The position numbers were made by a program, and so were the translations under genes. A DNA stretch of 64,000 nucleotides. Source: Actinomadura macra NBRC 14102. Lineage in GTDB: Bacteria > Actinomycetota > Actinomycetes > Streptosporangiales > Streptosporangiaceae. The stretch covers positions 235,805 through 299,804 of the forward strand of contig NZ_BCQT01000015.1 of assembly GCF_001552215.1 (NCBI RefSeq), given 5' to 3'. The notes under the pieces were generated by a model. The model was not told the origin of the DNA and did no database searches. It saw only the letters and a program-made list of their open reading frames with translations. Positions 36,553-45,304 of the stretch are shown piece after piece (within the stretch, counting starts at the first letter, position 1; every line of letters begins with the position of its first letter).

Positions 36553-36668
36553 ATCACCGAATGCCCGTCCCGCGTGTGGAGAATCGACCGGCCGCCAGGG
36601 GTCGTCGCGGCCGGTTTCCGCGGTCACAATCACGGTGAGGCCCCGACCAGGGAGGGCGCCCTGAGAAC

Positions 36669-37988
36669 ATGAGCACCCGTCTCACCGGTGACGAGACCGC
36701 GCTGTGGCAGGCCGCGGCTCGGGTGCTCGACGCCAACTGGACCGGCACCGCGACCTCCGCATCTCCGGGGCTCTACCCGCACCAATGGAGCTGGGACTCG
36801 GCGTTCATCAGCATGGGCCTAGCACGGCACCGCCCGGACCGCGCCGAGGCCGAACTGCTCTCGCTCTTCCGCGGCCAGTGGGCTGACGGGATGCTCCCGC
36901 ACATCGTGTTCAACAACACCCTCGCCCGCCACGCGTTCTTCCCCGGCCCGGAACTGTGGCGCAGCGAACGCCAGCCCGGCGCTCCCAGCGGCGTCCACAC
37001 CTCCGGCCTCACCCACCCTCCGCTGCACGCCCTCGCCGCTCTCCGCCTCCACGCGTGCGCTCCCGACGCCGACGGCAGCCGCGCCTTCCTCGCCCGCCTG
37101 TACCCCCTGCTGGTCGCCCAGCACCGCCACCTCGCCCGCGCCCGCGACCTGGCCTCCAGCGGCCTCATCGCGATCTGCCACCCGTGGGAGTCGGGTATGG
37201 ACAACAGCCCCGCCTGGGACCGCCCGCTCGGTGCGGTCCGGCTCCCACCCACCGCCTACGCGCCCGCCCACATCCCCCGGATGCTCCCGACCGGTGAGGA
37301 CTACGACCGCTATGTCTGGCTCGCCACCCTCATGCGCGAGGCCGGCTACCACCCCAGCTACCTCCGCGAGTCGCACCCGTTCGCCGTCGAGGACCCCCTC
37401 GTCAACGCCACCTACCTCGCCTCGACCCACGCCCTGGCCGAGGTCGCCGCGATCATCGGCGGGGACCCCACCCCGCACCGCGAGTGCGCCCAGCGCGTCC
37501 ACACCGCGCTCCTCGACCGGCTCTGGGACGCCGAAGCCGGCTGCTTTCGGGCCCGTGACCTGCGTGAGGACCGGCTCCTGCCGATCGTCACCGCCGCCTC
37601 GTTCGGCCCCCTCCTCGACCCCGACCTGCCGGCGCCGATCGTCCGGAGTCTGGTCGACCTCCTCCTGTCGGCCCGCTTCGCCGGAGCCGCCGGATACCCC
37701 GTCCCCACCTGCGACATCCAGGCCCCCGTCTTCGACCGCGGCGGTTACTGGCGCGGACCCACCTGGATCAGTACGAACTGGCTCCTGTGGTACGGCTCGC
37801 TCGCCCACGGCCTCCCGGTGATCGGAGACCTGCTCTACGGGTCGACCATGCGCCTCGTCCGCCAGTCCGGCTTCCGCGAGTTCTTCGACCCCTTCGACGG
37901 GACGGGCCGCGGCTCCCACGACCACTCCTGGTCCGCGGCGCTCGTCCTGGACCTGCTCGCAGCCCGCCGCGCACCGCAGGCCGCCTGA
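36669..37988 (+). CDS. glycoside hydrolase, GH63/MGH1-like (alpha/alpha toroid)
   Basis: 439 residues. LYPHQWSWDSAFISMGLARH, ADGMLPHIVF and CHPWESGMDNSPAWD follow the glycosidase pattern of trehalase/mannosylglycerate hydrolase-like families (catalytic acid in WDSAF, and the WESGMDNSP motif). YWRGPTWISTNWLLWYG near the C-terminus is equally typical. There is no signal sequence, so the enzyme acts in the cytoplasm, perhaps on a compatible solute or other glycoside. Ribosome site GGGAGG (36649-36654) is rather far from ATG 36669. Its link to the Ter enzymes is positional only. Confidence 0.87.
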   Translation: MSTRLTGDETALWQAAARVLDANWTGTATSASPGLYPHQWSWDSAFISMGLARHRPDRAEAELLSLFRGQWADGMLPHIVFNNTLARHAFFPGPELWRSERQPGAPSGVHTSGLTHPPLHALAALRLHACAPDADGSRAFLARLYPLLVAQHRHLARARDLASSGLIAICHPWESGMDNSPAWDRPLGAVRLPPTAYAPAHIPRMLPTGEDYDRYVWLATLMREAGYHPSYLRESHPFAVEDPLVNATYLASTHALAEVAAIIGGDPTPHRECAQRVHTALLDRLWDAEAGCFRARDLREDRLLPIVTAASFGPLLDPDLPAPIVRSLVDLLLSARFAGAAGYPVPTCDIQAPVFDRGGYWRGPTWISTNWLLWYGSLAHGLPVIGDLLYGSTMRLVRQSGFREFFDPFDGTGRGSHDHSWSAALVLDLLAARRAPQAA

Positions 37989-38005
37989 TCGCCTACCGTT
38001 GGGGC

Positions 38006-38488
38006 ATGCGCCTACTCCGAGGCCGGGTGCCCGCCGGCGTCATCCTGGAACGCGGCGAACGCGCCCTCGCCACGGCCCCCACCCGCGGCGGCTCCCATGT
38101 CACGGCCACCACGACGGCCCTGCACATCCCGGCCCCCGAGGGCGGCTTCACCCGCGTCCCCTGGGAACGCGTCGACCAGGCGTCGTGGAAGGACGGCTGG
38201 CTCCACGTCCAGGAGACCTCCTCCGGGACGGAGCACCACGTCCGCCTCACCGACCCGGGCTCCGTCCCCGAGACCGTCCGGGAACGCGTCACCGCGACGA
38301 TCGCCGTCAACCATCAGGCCCGGCTGCCCGGCGGTGGCAAGGTCCGCATCGCCGGCCGTCGCCCCGCCATCGGCGGCGACGTCCGCTGGTCCTTCGTCTT
38401 CGATGCGGACCTCGACTCCGACGACCCGGGCCTGCGCGCCCAGGCCGAGCAGATCCTGGAGGACCTACGCCGCCAGACCGGCCTCTAA
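38006..38488 (+). CDS. conserved hypothetical protein, PH-domain-like
   Basis: 160 residues, strand-rich, beginning MRLLRGRVPAGVILERGERALATAPT. The opening strands, the phrase GFTRVPWERVDQASWKDGWLHV and the C-terminal helix (AEQILEDLRRQ) resemble actinobacterial conserved proteins with a PH-like fold, though I know of no assigned function. It begins 17 bases after the glycosidase stop, so it is probably the second gene of that operon. Its stop codon overlaps the stop of the convergent YtxH-like gene. Confidence 0.75.
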   Translation: MRLLRGRVPAGVILERGERALATAPTRGGSHVTATTTALHIPAPEGGFTRVPWERVDQASWKDGWLHVQETSSGTEHHVRLTDPGSVPETVRERVTATIAVNHQARLPGGGKVRIAGRRPAIGGDVRWSFVFDADLDSDDPGLRAQAEQILEDLRRQTGL

Positions 38489-38769
38489 CCCGGGTAGACG
38501 GGCGGCTGCTCCGCGTCGGCCTTCTCACTGTGCCCCTGCACCTGCTGCGGCACCTTCTCCTTGGCCGCCGACGACAGGCTTCCGGCCTTGTCGCGCGCCA
38601 CTCCCGCGACTTCGGTGCCCTTGGCCCGCAACTTCTCCGTGGCTTCCTGCACGTTCGGATTCTCCGACACCTGACGCGACCACTGCTTCAGCTGCTCGTA
38701 CCGCTCGCGCCCCGCCCTCGTCCCGAGGACGTAGCCGATCGCGGCGCCGGCGATGAACGTGTATTTCAT
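38485..38769 (-). CDS. YtxH-like small membrane-associated protein
   Basis: 94 residues. The N-terminus MKYTFIAGAAIGYVLGTRAGRERYEQLKQ is a short glycine-rich membrane helix followed by a basic helix, as in YtxH-domain proteins (stress-related in Bacillus). The rest is charged helix. ATG 38769 begins exactly at this motif. It overlaps the upstream gene's stop by four bases in a tail-to-tail arrangement. Confidence 0.75.
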   Translation of the reverse strand: MKYTFIAGAAIGYVLGTRAGRERYEQLKQWSRQVSENPNVQEATEKLRAKGTEVAGVARDKAGSLSSAAKEKVPQQVQGHSEKADAEQPPVYPG

Positions 38770-38918
38770 GATAACTCCCAGGTCCCGGCGGTAAGATCCC
38801 TCACCCATACCCACGATCGGCGCCTCCATCCACCCCGCCGATAACGCGTGCGCGAACAGCCCCGGACATGCGCTAACCTAGACGCGCCAGCAGGGCCCAG
38901 GGCCCCCGGCGAGCACGA

Positions 38919-38991
38919 TCCCGCGTAGCTCAATCGGCAGAGCAGCCGGCTGTTAACCGGCAGGTTATTGGTTCGAGTCCAATCGCGGGAG
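38919..38991 (+). tRNA. tRNA-Asn (anticodon GTT)
   Basis: Acceptor arms TCCCGCG and CGCGGGA pair perfectly; the anticodon stem CCGGC/CCGG... encloses TGTTAAC with anticodon GTT; the T-arm contains GGTTCGAGTCC. The discriminator base is G. CCA is not encoded. Confidence 0.96.
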
Positions 38992-39018
38992 CAAGAGTGT
39001 CCTTTCAGATTGCAGGTC

Positions 39019-39049
39019 AGGCCCCATTCGCGTAGGCGGAATGGGGCCT
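39019..39049. terminator. hairpin between tRNA-Asn and the CYTH-CHAD gene
   Basis: AGGCCCCATTC and GAATGGGGCCT form a perfect 11-bp stem with a nine-base loop. It lies between the tRNA and the end of the leftward CHAD gene, so it can serve both strands. Confidence 0.6.
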
Positions 39050-39073
39050 TGCGCTGAGCCCGGTCAGGCGCGT

Positions 39074-40591
39074 TCAGGATTTGAGAGCGCGCAGCCGCTT
39101 GGGCTTGGCGGCCTTCTTCCAGACACCGGCGATCTCGTCGGCCGCCTTCGCCGCCGTGCAGCGGGAGTCGCCGGCCAGCAGGCCGAGGGTGTAGACGTCG
39201 GCCGGGTGGGCCGCGGGCTCATCGGCCAGGCGCCGGGCCTGCCGCGCGGCCACGACGCTGTCCTGGTGGACGCCGAGGATGTCCTGGATGTGCTCGGCCT
39301 GCCGGGCCAGCTTGCGCGCGGGCTTGCCGAAGGCGGGCGTCGCCGCTTCGGCCGTGTAGCGGACGCGCTTGGCGGCCTTGCGTGTCCTGTGCAGGGCGGC
39401 GTCACGCTCGGGACCGGCGGCGCCCTCCCGGGCCTCGCCGTAGGCGCGGGTCATCTTCCGCCAGGCCCGGTCGATGACCTTGACGGTCTGCTTCTTGGGT
39501 CTGCCGGACGCCCGCTCGTTGACCGGCGGGTCGGTGACGAAGATGTCGAGGGCATCCAGGAGGGCGGCGTACCGGGGACTCGACAGGGTCTGGCGAAGAC
39601 GTCCGCGCGCCCGCCGCTCGCGTGCGGCCAGTTCAGTCATGAACACCGGATGGCCGCCGACGTCGGGGCTCGCCGCGAGCCGCTGATCGAAGCGCGCCTG
39701 TAGAACCTCCAGGTCGCGGACCTCACCCAAGGCGTCAGTGAGCCATTTGAGCTCGGCGTCCACGGCGCTGGTGCGCTGCTGCTCCAGAACCTTGCGGTGA
39801 GTGCGCAGGACGCTTCGGATCCGCCTGGCCGCCACCCGCATCTTGTGGACGGAGTCGTCGTCGTGGTCGGCGAGCCGCACCAGCGGGTCGTACGCCAGGA
39901 GAGATTCACGCTGCCGGGCTATGTAGGCGGTCAGCACTTCAGCGGCGTTGGCGGCGCCCGCGGGACGGTCGGAGCGTCCCGCGTCCACGCCGAGGGCAAG
40001 GCTGAGCTTGCTCGCGGAACCGCCGTCGGAGGCTCCGGCGCCGCGCAGCCGCCTCTCCACCGCGTCGATGAGACCCGGCTCGCCCTCGGACAGTTCCACT
40101 TCGATCTCGCGCCACGACCGCCTGCCGGAACCGCTGGTGGGATCGTCCAGGCGATGTGCCGTCACGGTGTCGTCTGCGAGCTCGGCCAGCACCGTCCCTG
40201 CCTTCGACCGCAGGAACCACTCGGTCCGGACGGTCGCGATCTCGGCGACCGGGACGAGGCCCCGACCGCGGGTATAGGCGGTGACGAGTCGCGTGAGCTG
40301 TTCGGGTATCCCGCTCTCCCGCCCGGCCGGGACGTGGATCTCCCGCCGCTCGTCCGCGCCGGCCGGCAGCTTCAGATCCCATGCCGGCTCCCCGTCGCCG
40401 GTACGGTGCCGCAACGTGATGTTACGGGACATCAGGCGCAGGTCCGGAGTGTCGAAGTACAGGGCGGCGAGGGTGCGGGTCTGGGAGGTACCGACGTCTT
40501 CGCATCCGGCGACACCCCGGAGGTCCGGGACGCGGAAGTCGACGCTGACGTCGTACTTGCGTTCGACCTCGAGGTTGATGCTCACGATCAT
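39074..40591 (-). CDS. CYTH and CHAD domain-containing protein
   Basis: 505 residues. An N-terminal CYTH triphosphate-tunnel domain begins with LEVERKYDV (the E-x-E-x-K motif, residues ~8-12), then a CHAD domain (residues ~215-500) with the conserved His-rich helices (VHKMRVAARRIRSVLRTHRKVL and LHRTRKAAKRVRYTAEA). CHAD helices bind inorganic polyphosphate; CYTH domains process triphosphates. GGA precedes ATG 40591, and the longer upstream reading frame is not family-like. A second CYTH-CHAD gene lies at 48,616. Confidence 0.93.
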   Translation of the reverse strand: MIVSINLEVERKYDVSVDFRVPDLRGVAGCEDVGTSQTRTLAALYFDTPDLRLMSRNITLRHRTGDGEPAWDLKLPAGADERREIHVPAGRESGIPEQLTRLVTAYTRGRGLVPVAEIATVRTEWFLRSKAGTVLAELADDTVTAHRLDDPTSGSGRRSWREIEVELSEGEPGLIDAVERRLRGAGASDGGSASKLSLALGVDAGRSDRPAGAANAAEVLTAYIARQRESLLAYDPLVRLADHDDDSVHKMRVAARRIRSVLRTHRKVLEQQRTSAVDAELKWLTDALGEVRDLEVLQARFDQRLAASPDVGGHPVFMTELAARERRARGRLRQTLSSPRYAALLDALDIFVTDPPVNERASGRPKKQTVKVIDRAWRKMTRAYGEAREGAAGPERDAALHRTRKAAKRVRYTAEAATPAFGKPARKLARQAEHIQDILGVHQDSVVAARQARRLADEPAAHPADVYTLGLLAGDSRCTAAKAADEIAGVWKKAAKPKRLRALKS

Positions 40592-40651
40592 TCCTTTCGC
40601 TGGGGGGCTGCCCCTGGCCGTACCCCCCTCTACCACTTGAAAAGTGAACTC

Positions 40652-42088
40652 TTATTGCGACCCGCTGACCAGCGGCCCAGCCTCCGGCCGCGCGGGGACG
40701 GGCAGCACCGGCGGCGTTCGAGGTGTTCGAGCCGGGCCGGGGATGAGCAGGGCCGCCAAGGCGCCGGCCAGGGACAGCAAGCCGCTGGTGACGATGGCTG
40801 GAGCGAAGCCGTCGGAGAAGGATTCGGCGGTGCTGTAGTCGCCGTTGGCGGTGAACACCGCGGCGAGGATCGCCACGCCCAGGACTGCGGCGAACTGGCG
40901 CAGGGTGTTGAAGACGCCGGAAGCCTTGCCGATCTCCTGGGGTCCCACGGCGTTGATGACGGAGGTCTGTGTGGCCGGCATCGCCATGCTGATTCCGGCC
41001 CCTGCGAGAACCATCGGTGCGATCAGTTGCCAGAACGCGAGTGACGGTTCGGCGGCTAGTCCGATCCAGAGCATGCCGGTGGCCTGCATGGTCAGTCCGA
41101 TGACGGTGAGAGTACGGGCTCCTACACGGTTCACCAGGGTTCCCGCGACGGGTGCCACGACGGTCACCGTGGCTGTCCACGGGACGAGGTGGAGGCCGGA
41201 GGCCAGTGGCCCGTCGCCCAGCGCGGTCTGGAGGAATTGGGCCATGAAGAAGAGCGAGCCGTACAGGGACGCGTACGAGAAGAGCGCGGTCGCGTTGGCT
41301 GCGGAGAAGCCACGAGAGCGCAGCAGGCGCATGGGGACCATCGGGTGCCGGACGCGCAGTTCCCAGAGGATGAAACCCACCAGGAATGCCGCTCCGGCCA
41401 GCAGTGCGCTGTCCACTTCCAGGGCGTCCCATCCGGCGCTGTTGGCGCGGATCAGGCCCCAGACGAGGCCGAGCGCGCCGGCGGTCACCAGGACGACGCC
41501 GCCGAGGTCGAGGGAGGCGGTGGCGCCGCGGCTCTCCGGGATGCGTCGCAGCACCAGGGGGATGACGGCCAGGCCGATCGGGACGTTGAGCCAGAAGATC
41601 CACTGCCAGGCGAGTCCCTGGGTGACGATCCCGCCGACGACGGGTCCGGCCACCACCGCGAGGCCGGTGAGCCCGGCGAAGACGCCCAGGGCCCCGGCGC
41701 GTCGCTCGGGTGGGAAACCGTTGCTCAGCAACGCCATCGCCAGCGGCATCACCAGTGCGGCCCCGCATCCCTGGACGGCGCGGGCGGCGATCAGCCAGCC
41801 GATGCCGGGGGCCAGGGCGCACCCCGCCGAGGCCGCCGTGAACAGGCCCAGGCCGGAAACGAGCATGCGCCTGCGTCCGAACCGGTCGCCGAGCGCCGCC
41901 CCGGTCATCAGCAGTGCGGCGAAACTCAGGCCGTAGGCGTTCACGGTCCATTCGAGCTGTTCCATGGTGGCGGACAGGTCGAGCCGGATCCTGGGAAGCG
42001 CGGTCGCCACCACCGTCGCGTCCAGGGCCACCATCAGCGACGCCGTCGCGGTCAGGGCGAGCAGCCAACCGCTTGTCCTTGCGGGCAT
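40652..42088 (-). CDS. DHA2 family MFS drug transporter (EmrB/QacA type)
   Basis: 478 residues with fourteen hydrophobic segments. The DHA2 marks are TASLMVALDATVVATALPRI (motif D1 region, residues ~10-30), GDRFGRRRMLV and LGWLIAARAVQGCGAALVMPLAMALL. Proton-driven drug export is expected. It is divergent from the SigX5-type sigma factor, the two starts lying ~125 bases apart; coregulation is possible. The C-terminal residues are a Pro-rich cytoplasmic tail. Confidence 0.92.
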   Translation of the reverse strand: MPARTSGWLLALTATASLMVALDATVVATALPRIRLDLSATMEQLEWTVNAYGLSFAALLMTGAALGDRFGRRRMLVSGLGLFTAASAGCALAPGIGWLIAARAVQGCGAALVMPLAMALLSNGFPPERRAGALGVFAGLTGLAVVAGPVVGGIVTQGLAWQWIFWLNVPIGLAVIPLVLRRIPESRGATASLDLGGVVLVTAGALGLVWGLIRANSAGWDALEVDSALLAGAAFLVGFILWELRVRHPMVPMRLLRSRGFSAANATALFSYASLYGSLFFMAQFLQTALGDGPLASGLHLVPWTATVTVVAPVAGTLVNRVGARTLTVIGLTMQATGMLWIGLAAEPSLAFWQLIAPMVLAGAGISMAMPATQTSVINAVGPQEIGKASGVFNTLRQFAAVLGVAILAAVFTANGDYSTAESFSDGFAPAIVTSGLLSLAGALAALLIPGPARTPRTPPVLPVPARPEAGPLVSGSQ

Positions 42089-42212
42089 GTGTTTCCTTCA
42101 GGTTCTCGGTTCACGGGTCGCCTGTACATACCGGCCGCGCCGCGAGATTCAGCGGACGGAAGCCGACGACTTCGTTCTGCGCGTCCGGTCAGTACAAGGG
42201 GAGGTGCGTCCT

Positions 42213-43184
42213 GTGAAGACCGATGAGAAGAATGCCGATGAGTTCGCACGGCTGGCCGATCCGTTCCGGCGCGAACTGCTGGCCTACTGCTATCGCATGC
42301 TCGGTTCGGTTCATGATGCCGAGGACCTGGTCCAGGAGGTCTACCTGCGTGCGTGGCGCTCGTACGCCGGGTTCGACGGCCGCGCGTCGCTGCGGACGTG
42401 GTTGTACCGGATAGCGACGAACGCGTGCCTGAACGCCCTGGAGCACAGCAGCCGCCGGGTGCTGCCCTCCGGCCTCGCCTCGCCGTCCGCCGACCCGCCA
42501 CCGGTCGGTGCGCGCGCTCCTGAAGTGGCCTGGCTGGAGCCGTTCTCCGAGAGGCTGATCGGTGGCGTCCCCGAGGATCCGGCCGCGGTCGTGGCGGCGC
42601 GGGCGGGTCTGCGGCTGGCGCTGATCGCCGCGCTGCAGTACCTGCCGGGCAGGCAGCGGGCGGTGGTGGTCCTGCGGGACGTGCTGGCCTGGCCGGCGGC
42701 CGAGGTCGCCGACCTGCTCGGGATGACCAGTACCGGGGTGAACAGCACGCTGCTGCGTGCCCGCTCCCGGCTGGAGCGGCTCGTCCCCGCGAGTGACGAG
42801 ATCACCGAGCCGGACGAACCGGCGCAGCGCGAGTTGCTCGACCGGTTCGCCAAGGCCTTCGAGGCCGTCGACATTCCCGCGATCACCCGTTTGCTCACCG
42901 AGCAGGCCGCCTGGGAGATGCCACCCGTCCCGCACTGGTTCAGTGGTCGGGATGCCATCGGTCGGCTACTCGAAACGCGGTTGTCGCCCGGTGGAAACCG
43001 GCTCGTCCCTACTCGCGCGAACGACCAGCCGGCCTTTGGAATGTACCTGCGAGGCGAGGACGGGGTGCTTCACGCGCATTCCATTCAGGTGCTCACCGTG
43101 ACGCGTTCGGGCATCGTCCACATTTCCAGCTTCATCGACGATTCCCTCTTCGATTTCTTTGACCTTCCCCTCGTCCATGAGTGA
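42213..43184 (+). CDS. ECF sigma factor, SigX5/TIGR02960-like with SnoaL domain
   Basis: 323 residues. Sigma region 2 is YCYRMLGSVHDAEDLVQEVYLRAW (residues ~25-50), region 4 is LPGRQRAVVVLRDVLAWPAAEVADLLG (~150-175). A SnoaL-like domain (DIPAITRLLTEQAAWEMPPVPHWF onwards) occupies the C-terminal 100 residues, as in the TIGR02960 group, which is controlled without a membrane anti-sigma protein. GGGGAGG (42198-42204) precedes GTG 42213; the open frame further upstream runs antisense to the MFS gene. The terminator or partner downstream is not evident. Confidence 0.9.
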   Translation: MKTDEKNADEFARLADPFRRELLAYCYRMLGSVHDAEDLVQEVYLRAWRSYAGFDGRASLRTWLYRIATNACLNALEHSSRRVLPSGLASPSADPPPVGARAPEVAWLEPFSERLIGGVPEDPAAVVAARAGLRLALIAALQYLPGRQRAVVVLRDVLAWPAAEVADLLGMTSTGVNSTLLRARSRLERLVPASDEITEPDEPAQRELLDRFAKAFEAVDIPAITRLLTEQAAWEMPPVPHWFSGRDAIGRLLETRLSPGGNRLVPTRANDQPAFGMYLRGEDGVLHAHSIQVLTVTRSGIVHISSFIDDSLFDFFDLPLVHE

Positions 43185-43566
43185 GGGTGCTTTCCCCATT
43201 GTCACGGGGGCGGGTGATCGCGTTCAGGAGGGCCTGGACGTCGCGGGCTTCGGGGACGTCCACAGCGCTTCGGCGTCGAGAAGCGCCCGGATCTGGTCGG
43301 TCTAGGTCGAGACGGTGTCGGCGACAGGCGAGAGGGCAAGGCGCGTTCCACGCGCGGCGCAGCGCCTTGCCGACGTGAACACCGGCCGGCCGCGTCGAAG
43401 TCGTGCTCGGCCACCTGCGATGCCTTGGCCAGTCCACGTCCAGATCGTGCCGACATGAAACCTCCGCGTAAGGGTTCCGGCGAGAAGATCGCCTCGGTCA
43501 CTGGTCGACACTGAGGCGCTGATCCCTCTGTGCTGCGAGAGCCCCGGTGCCTTGTCCGCGCCGGGG
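43185..43566. other. intergenic stretch, no gene recognised
   Basis: 382 bases between the SigX5-type gene and the end of the minus-strand MerR gene. Small frames exist on both strands but none resembles a known family. The stem-loop at 43540-43568 is the only clear structure. Confidence 0.5.
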
Positions 43567-43568
43567 CT
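43540..43568 (-). terminator. hairpin at the end of the MerR gene
   Basis: AGCCCCGG (43540-43547) and CCGGGGCT (43561-43568) form an 8-bp stem with a 13-base loop. The stem overlaps the stop codon of the leftward MerR gene. Confidence 0.5.
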
Positions 43569-43923
43569 ATCTCGTGAGGGATGCCAGCCAGGTGTCCAGG
43601 GTTTGCTGAGATGCCTGGAGCCGGGTGATCGTGTCGGAGACGCGGATGCGCTCTCGCTGGAGGTGGGCGACCATGCCAGGGCATGGTTCGGGGATCAGGG
43701 TCTCGCCGTCGTCGTGGACGCAGTCCAGGACGACGGCGATCACCGCTGTGGGCAGTCCCGCGTCGAGGAGTGCGCGGATGTGGCGTACCGCGGTCACATC
43801 GGACTCGCTGTACTCGCGGTAGCCGTTGTCCAGGCGGATCGGTCGCAGCAGGTCCTGCTGTTCGTAGTAGCGCAGCAACCGCGGGTTCACGCCGGTCCGG
43901 TCGGCCAGCTCGCCGATCCTCAT
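43567..43923 (-). CDS. MerR family transcriptional regulator (SDR-divergent)
   Basis: 118 residues. MRIGELADRTGVNPRLLRYYEQQDLL is the MerR winged-helix signature, followed by YSESDVTAVRHIRALLDAGLPTAVIAVVL and a C-terminal coiled dimer helix. Cys residues (VLDC, PEPCPGM) are present but not spaced as in SoxR or metal sensors; the inducer is unknown. It is divergent from an SDR gene, with a MerR-type promoter between them (43945-43975), and very likely activates that gene. Confidence 0.92.
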   Translation of the reverse strand: MRIGELADRTGVNPRLLRYYEQQDLLRPIRLDNGYREYSESDVTAVRHIRALLDAGLPTAVIAVVLDCVHDDGETLIPEPCPGMVAHLQRERIRVSDTITRLQASQQTLDTWLASLTR

Positions 43924-43944
43924 GCTCGTCCCCTTCGTCGGCGG

Positions 43945-43975
43945 TTGACCCTCACATGATGTGAGGCTCTAACGT
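43945..43975 (+). promoter_or_regulatory. MerR-type promoter and operator of the SDR gene
   Basis: TTGACC (43945-43950), exactly 19 bases, TAACGT (43970-43975). The perfect 17-bp dyad CCTCACATGATGTGAGG (43950-43966) fills the spacer, the classical layout for MerR activation. It differs from the operator of the other MerR gene. Confidence 0.85.
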
Positions 43976-44013
43976 CCGAAACGCCAGCGATCATCCAGGG
44001 GAAGGGGCGAGGG

Positions 44014-44664
44014 ATGCCGGGAGCGGTGGTCATCGGGGCGGGACCGGGGATCGGCCGGTCGGTCGCCCGGCGGTTCGCGCGGGAGGGGCTACCGGTGGCA
44101 TTGGTGGCTCGGACGGGCGCGACGGTGCGGGCGGTCGCGGACGATGTCGCGTCGCTCGGGGTGCCTGCTGTGCCTCTGGTGGCCGACAGCGCCGACGAGA
44201 CGGCCCTGCGCACCGCGCTCGACGCGGCGGCCGGGGAACTGGGGGCTCCGGACGTGGTGGTGTACAACGCCGCGATCATCCGGCCGGACGGTCTCGGGGA
44301 CCTGCCGGTGCGGGCGCATCTGGAGGCGTGGTCGGTCAACGTGGTCGGGGCCCTGACGGCGGCGGCGCATACGGTGCCCGCCATGGCGCAGCGGGGTGCC
44401 GGGTCGTTTCTGGTGACCGGTGGAATGCCCGAGCCGAAACCGGAGTATGTGAGCCTGTCGCTGGGCAAGGCCGGCGTGCGCACGCTCGTTGAACTGCTCG
44501 ACATCGAGTACGGCCCGGCGGGGGTGCATGTGGCGTCGGTGACCGTGGACGGCGCCGTGGCTCCCGGTACCGCGTTCGATCCTGATCGGATCGCCGAGCG
44601 CTACTGGGACCTGCATGTTCAGCCGCGGGATCGCTGGCAGCGCGAAGCCCTGTACCAGGGGTGA
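44014..44664 (+). CDS. SDR family oxidoreductase
   Basis: 216 residues. The N-terminus has a Rossmann glycine pattern AVVIGAGPGIGRSVARRFAREG and VVVYNAAI (the N-A-A-type strand). The usual catalytic Tyr-x3-Lys is not clear: around the expected place is YVSLSLGKAG, where the Lys follows Tyr by seven residues. It is shorter than classic SDRs (~250) and may be an atypical or inactive form. It is probably activated by the divergent MerR protein. GGGGAAGGGG is a weak ribosome site before ATG 44014. Confidence 0.82.
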   Translation: MPGAVVIGAGPGIGRSVARRFAREGLPVALVARTGATVRAVADDVASLGVPAVPLVADSADETALRTALDAAAGELGAPDVVVYNAAIIRPDGLGDLPVRAHLEAWSVNVVGALTAAAHTVPAMAQRGAGSFLVTGGMPEPKPEYVSLSLGKAGVRTLVELLDIEYGPAGVHVASVTVDGAVAPGTAFDPDRIAERYWDLHVQPRDRWQREALYQG

Positions 44665-44697
44665 GGCGTTCAGCAGTTCCTGGACACGGCTGTCCCA

Positions 44698-45168
44698 TTA
44701 GGCGGGCATGATGCGGAGCACGGCTTGTCCGCCCTGGAGCGCCAGGACGGCGACGGCGAAACCGTTCTGTATGGCCACACTGTTCAGACCCACGGTCAGC
44801 CGAAATCTGCCGTCCGCGGACTCGCTGCTGAAGTTGCCGGAGCCGGTGCCGGTGGTGGAATCGCCGAGGTAACGTCCGACGACGGTCACATCGGTGGCGC
44901 TCACCGATTGCACACGCACCGACGCGACCTCCAGCCGGCGGGGCACCGGGATCTTCGCGGACGCGCCGACACGTACCTCGCACCTGCCGTCGGTGCACGC
45001 CGCCAGGTTCGTGTCGTCCGCCGCTGTCACGGAGGCGGAAGCCGAGGCGCGGGAACTACGCGGGCCGGAGGACGGCGACGAGGTGTCGGGGCTCGAAGCG
45101 CAGCCGACCAGGGCCAGCCCTCCGCCCGTCGCCGCGATCAGTGCCAGGAACCGTGAACCTGATGACAC
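44698..45168 (-). CDS. secreted lipoprotein, function unknown
   Basis: 156 residues. A signal peptide ends in the lipobox LVGCASS (Cys ~23), followed by a Ser/Pro-rich linker and a strand-rich domain with a single Cys pair (AACTDGRCEVRV). The domain (SVRVQSVSATDVTVVGRYLGDS) is unfamiliar to me. It converges on the SDR gene and is otherwise isolated, 137 bases from the end of the methyltransferase gene. Confidence 0.68.
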   Translation of the reverse strand: MSSGSRFLALIAATGGGLALVGCASSPDTSSPSSGPRSSRASASASVTAADDTNLAACTDGRCEVRVGASAKIPVPRRLEVASVRVQSVSATDVTVVGRYLGDSTTGTGSGNFSSESADGRFRLTVGLNSVAIQNGFAVAVLALQGGQAVLRIMPA

Positions 45169-45304
45169 TGGAACTCCTCTGCCGTCGCTCGGGATGTCGG
45201 CGGTACCACGTCAGCGGCTTCGGCTGCCGGTGGGGTGGGCCCGAGTCAACAGCAGGACGCGGGGGAGGGGTCCCGGGGCGCCTGGTAGAAGGCGGCGGGT
45301 CTCG

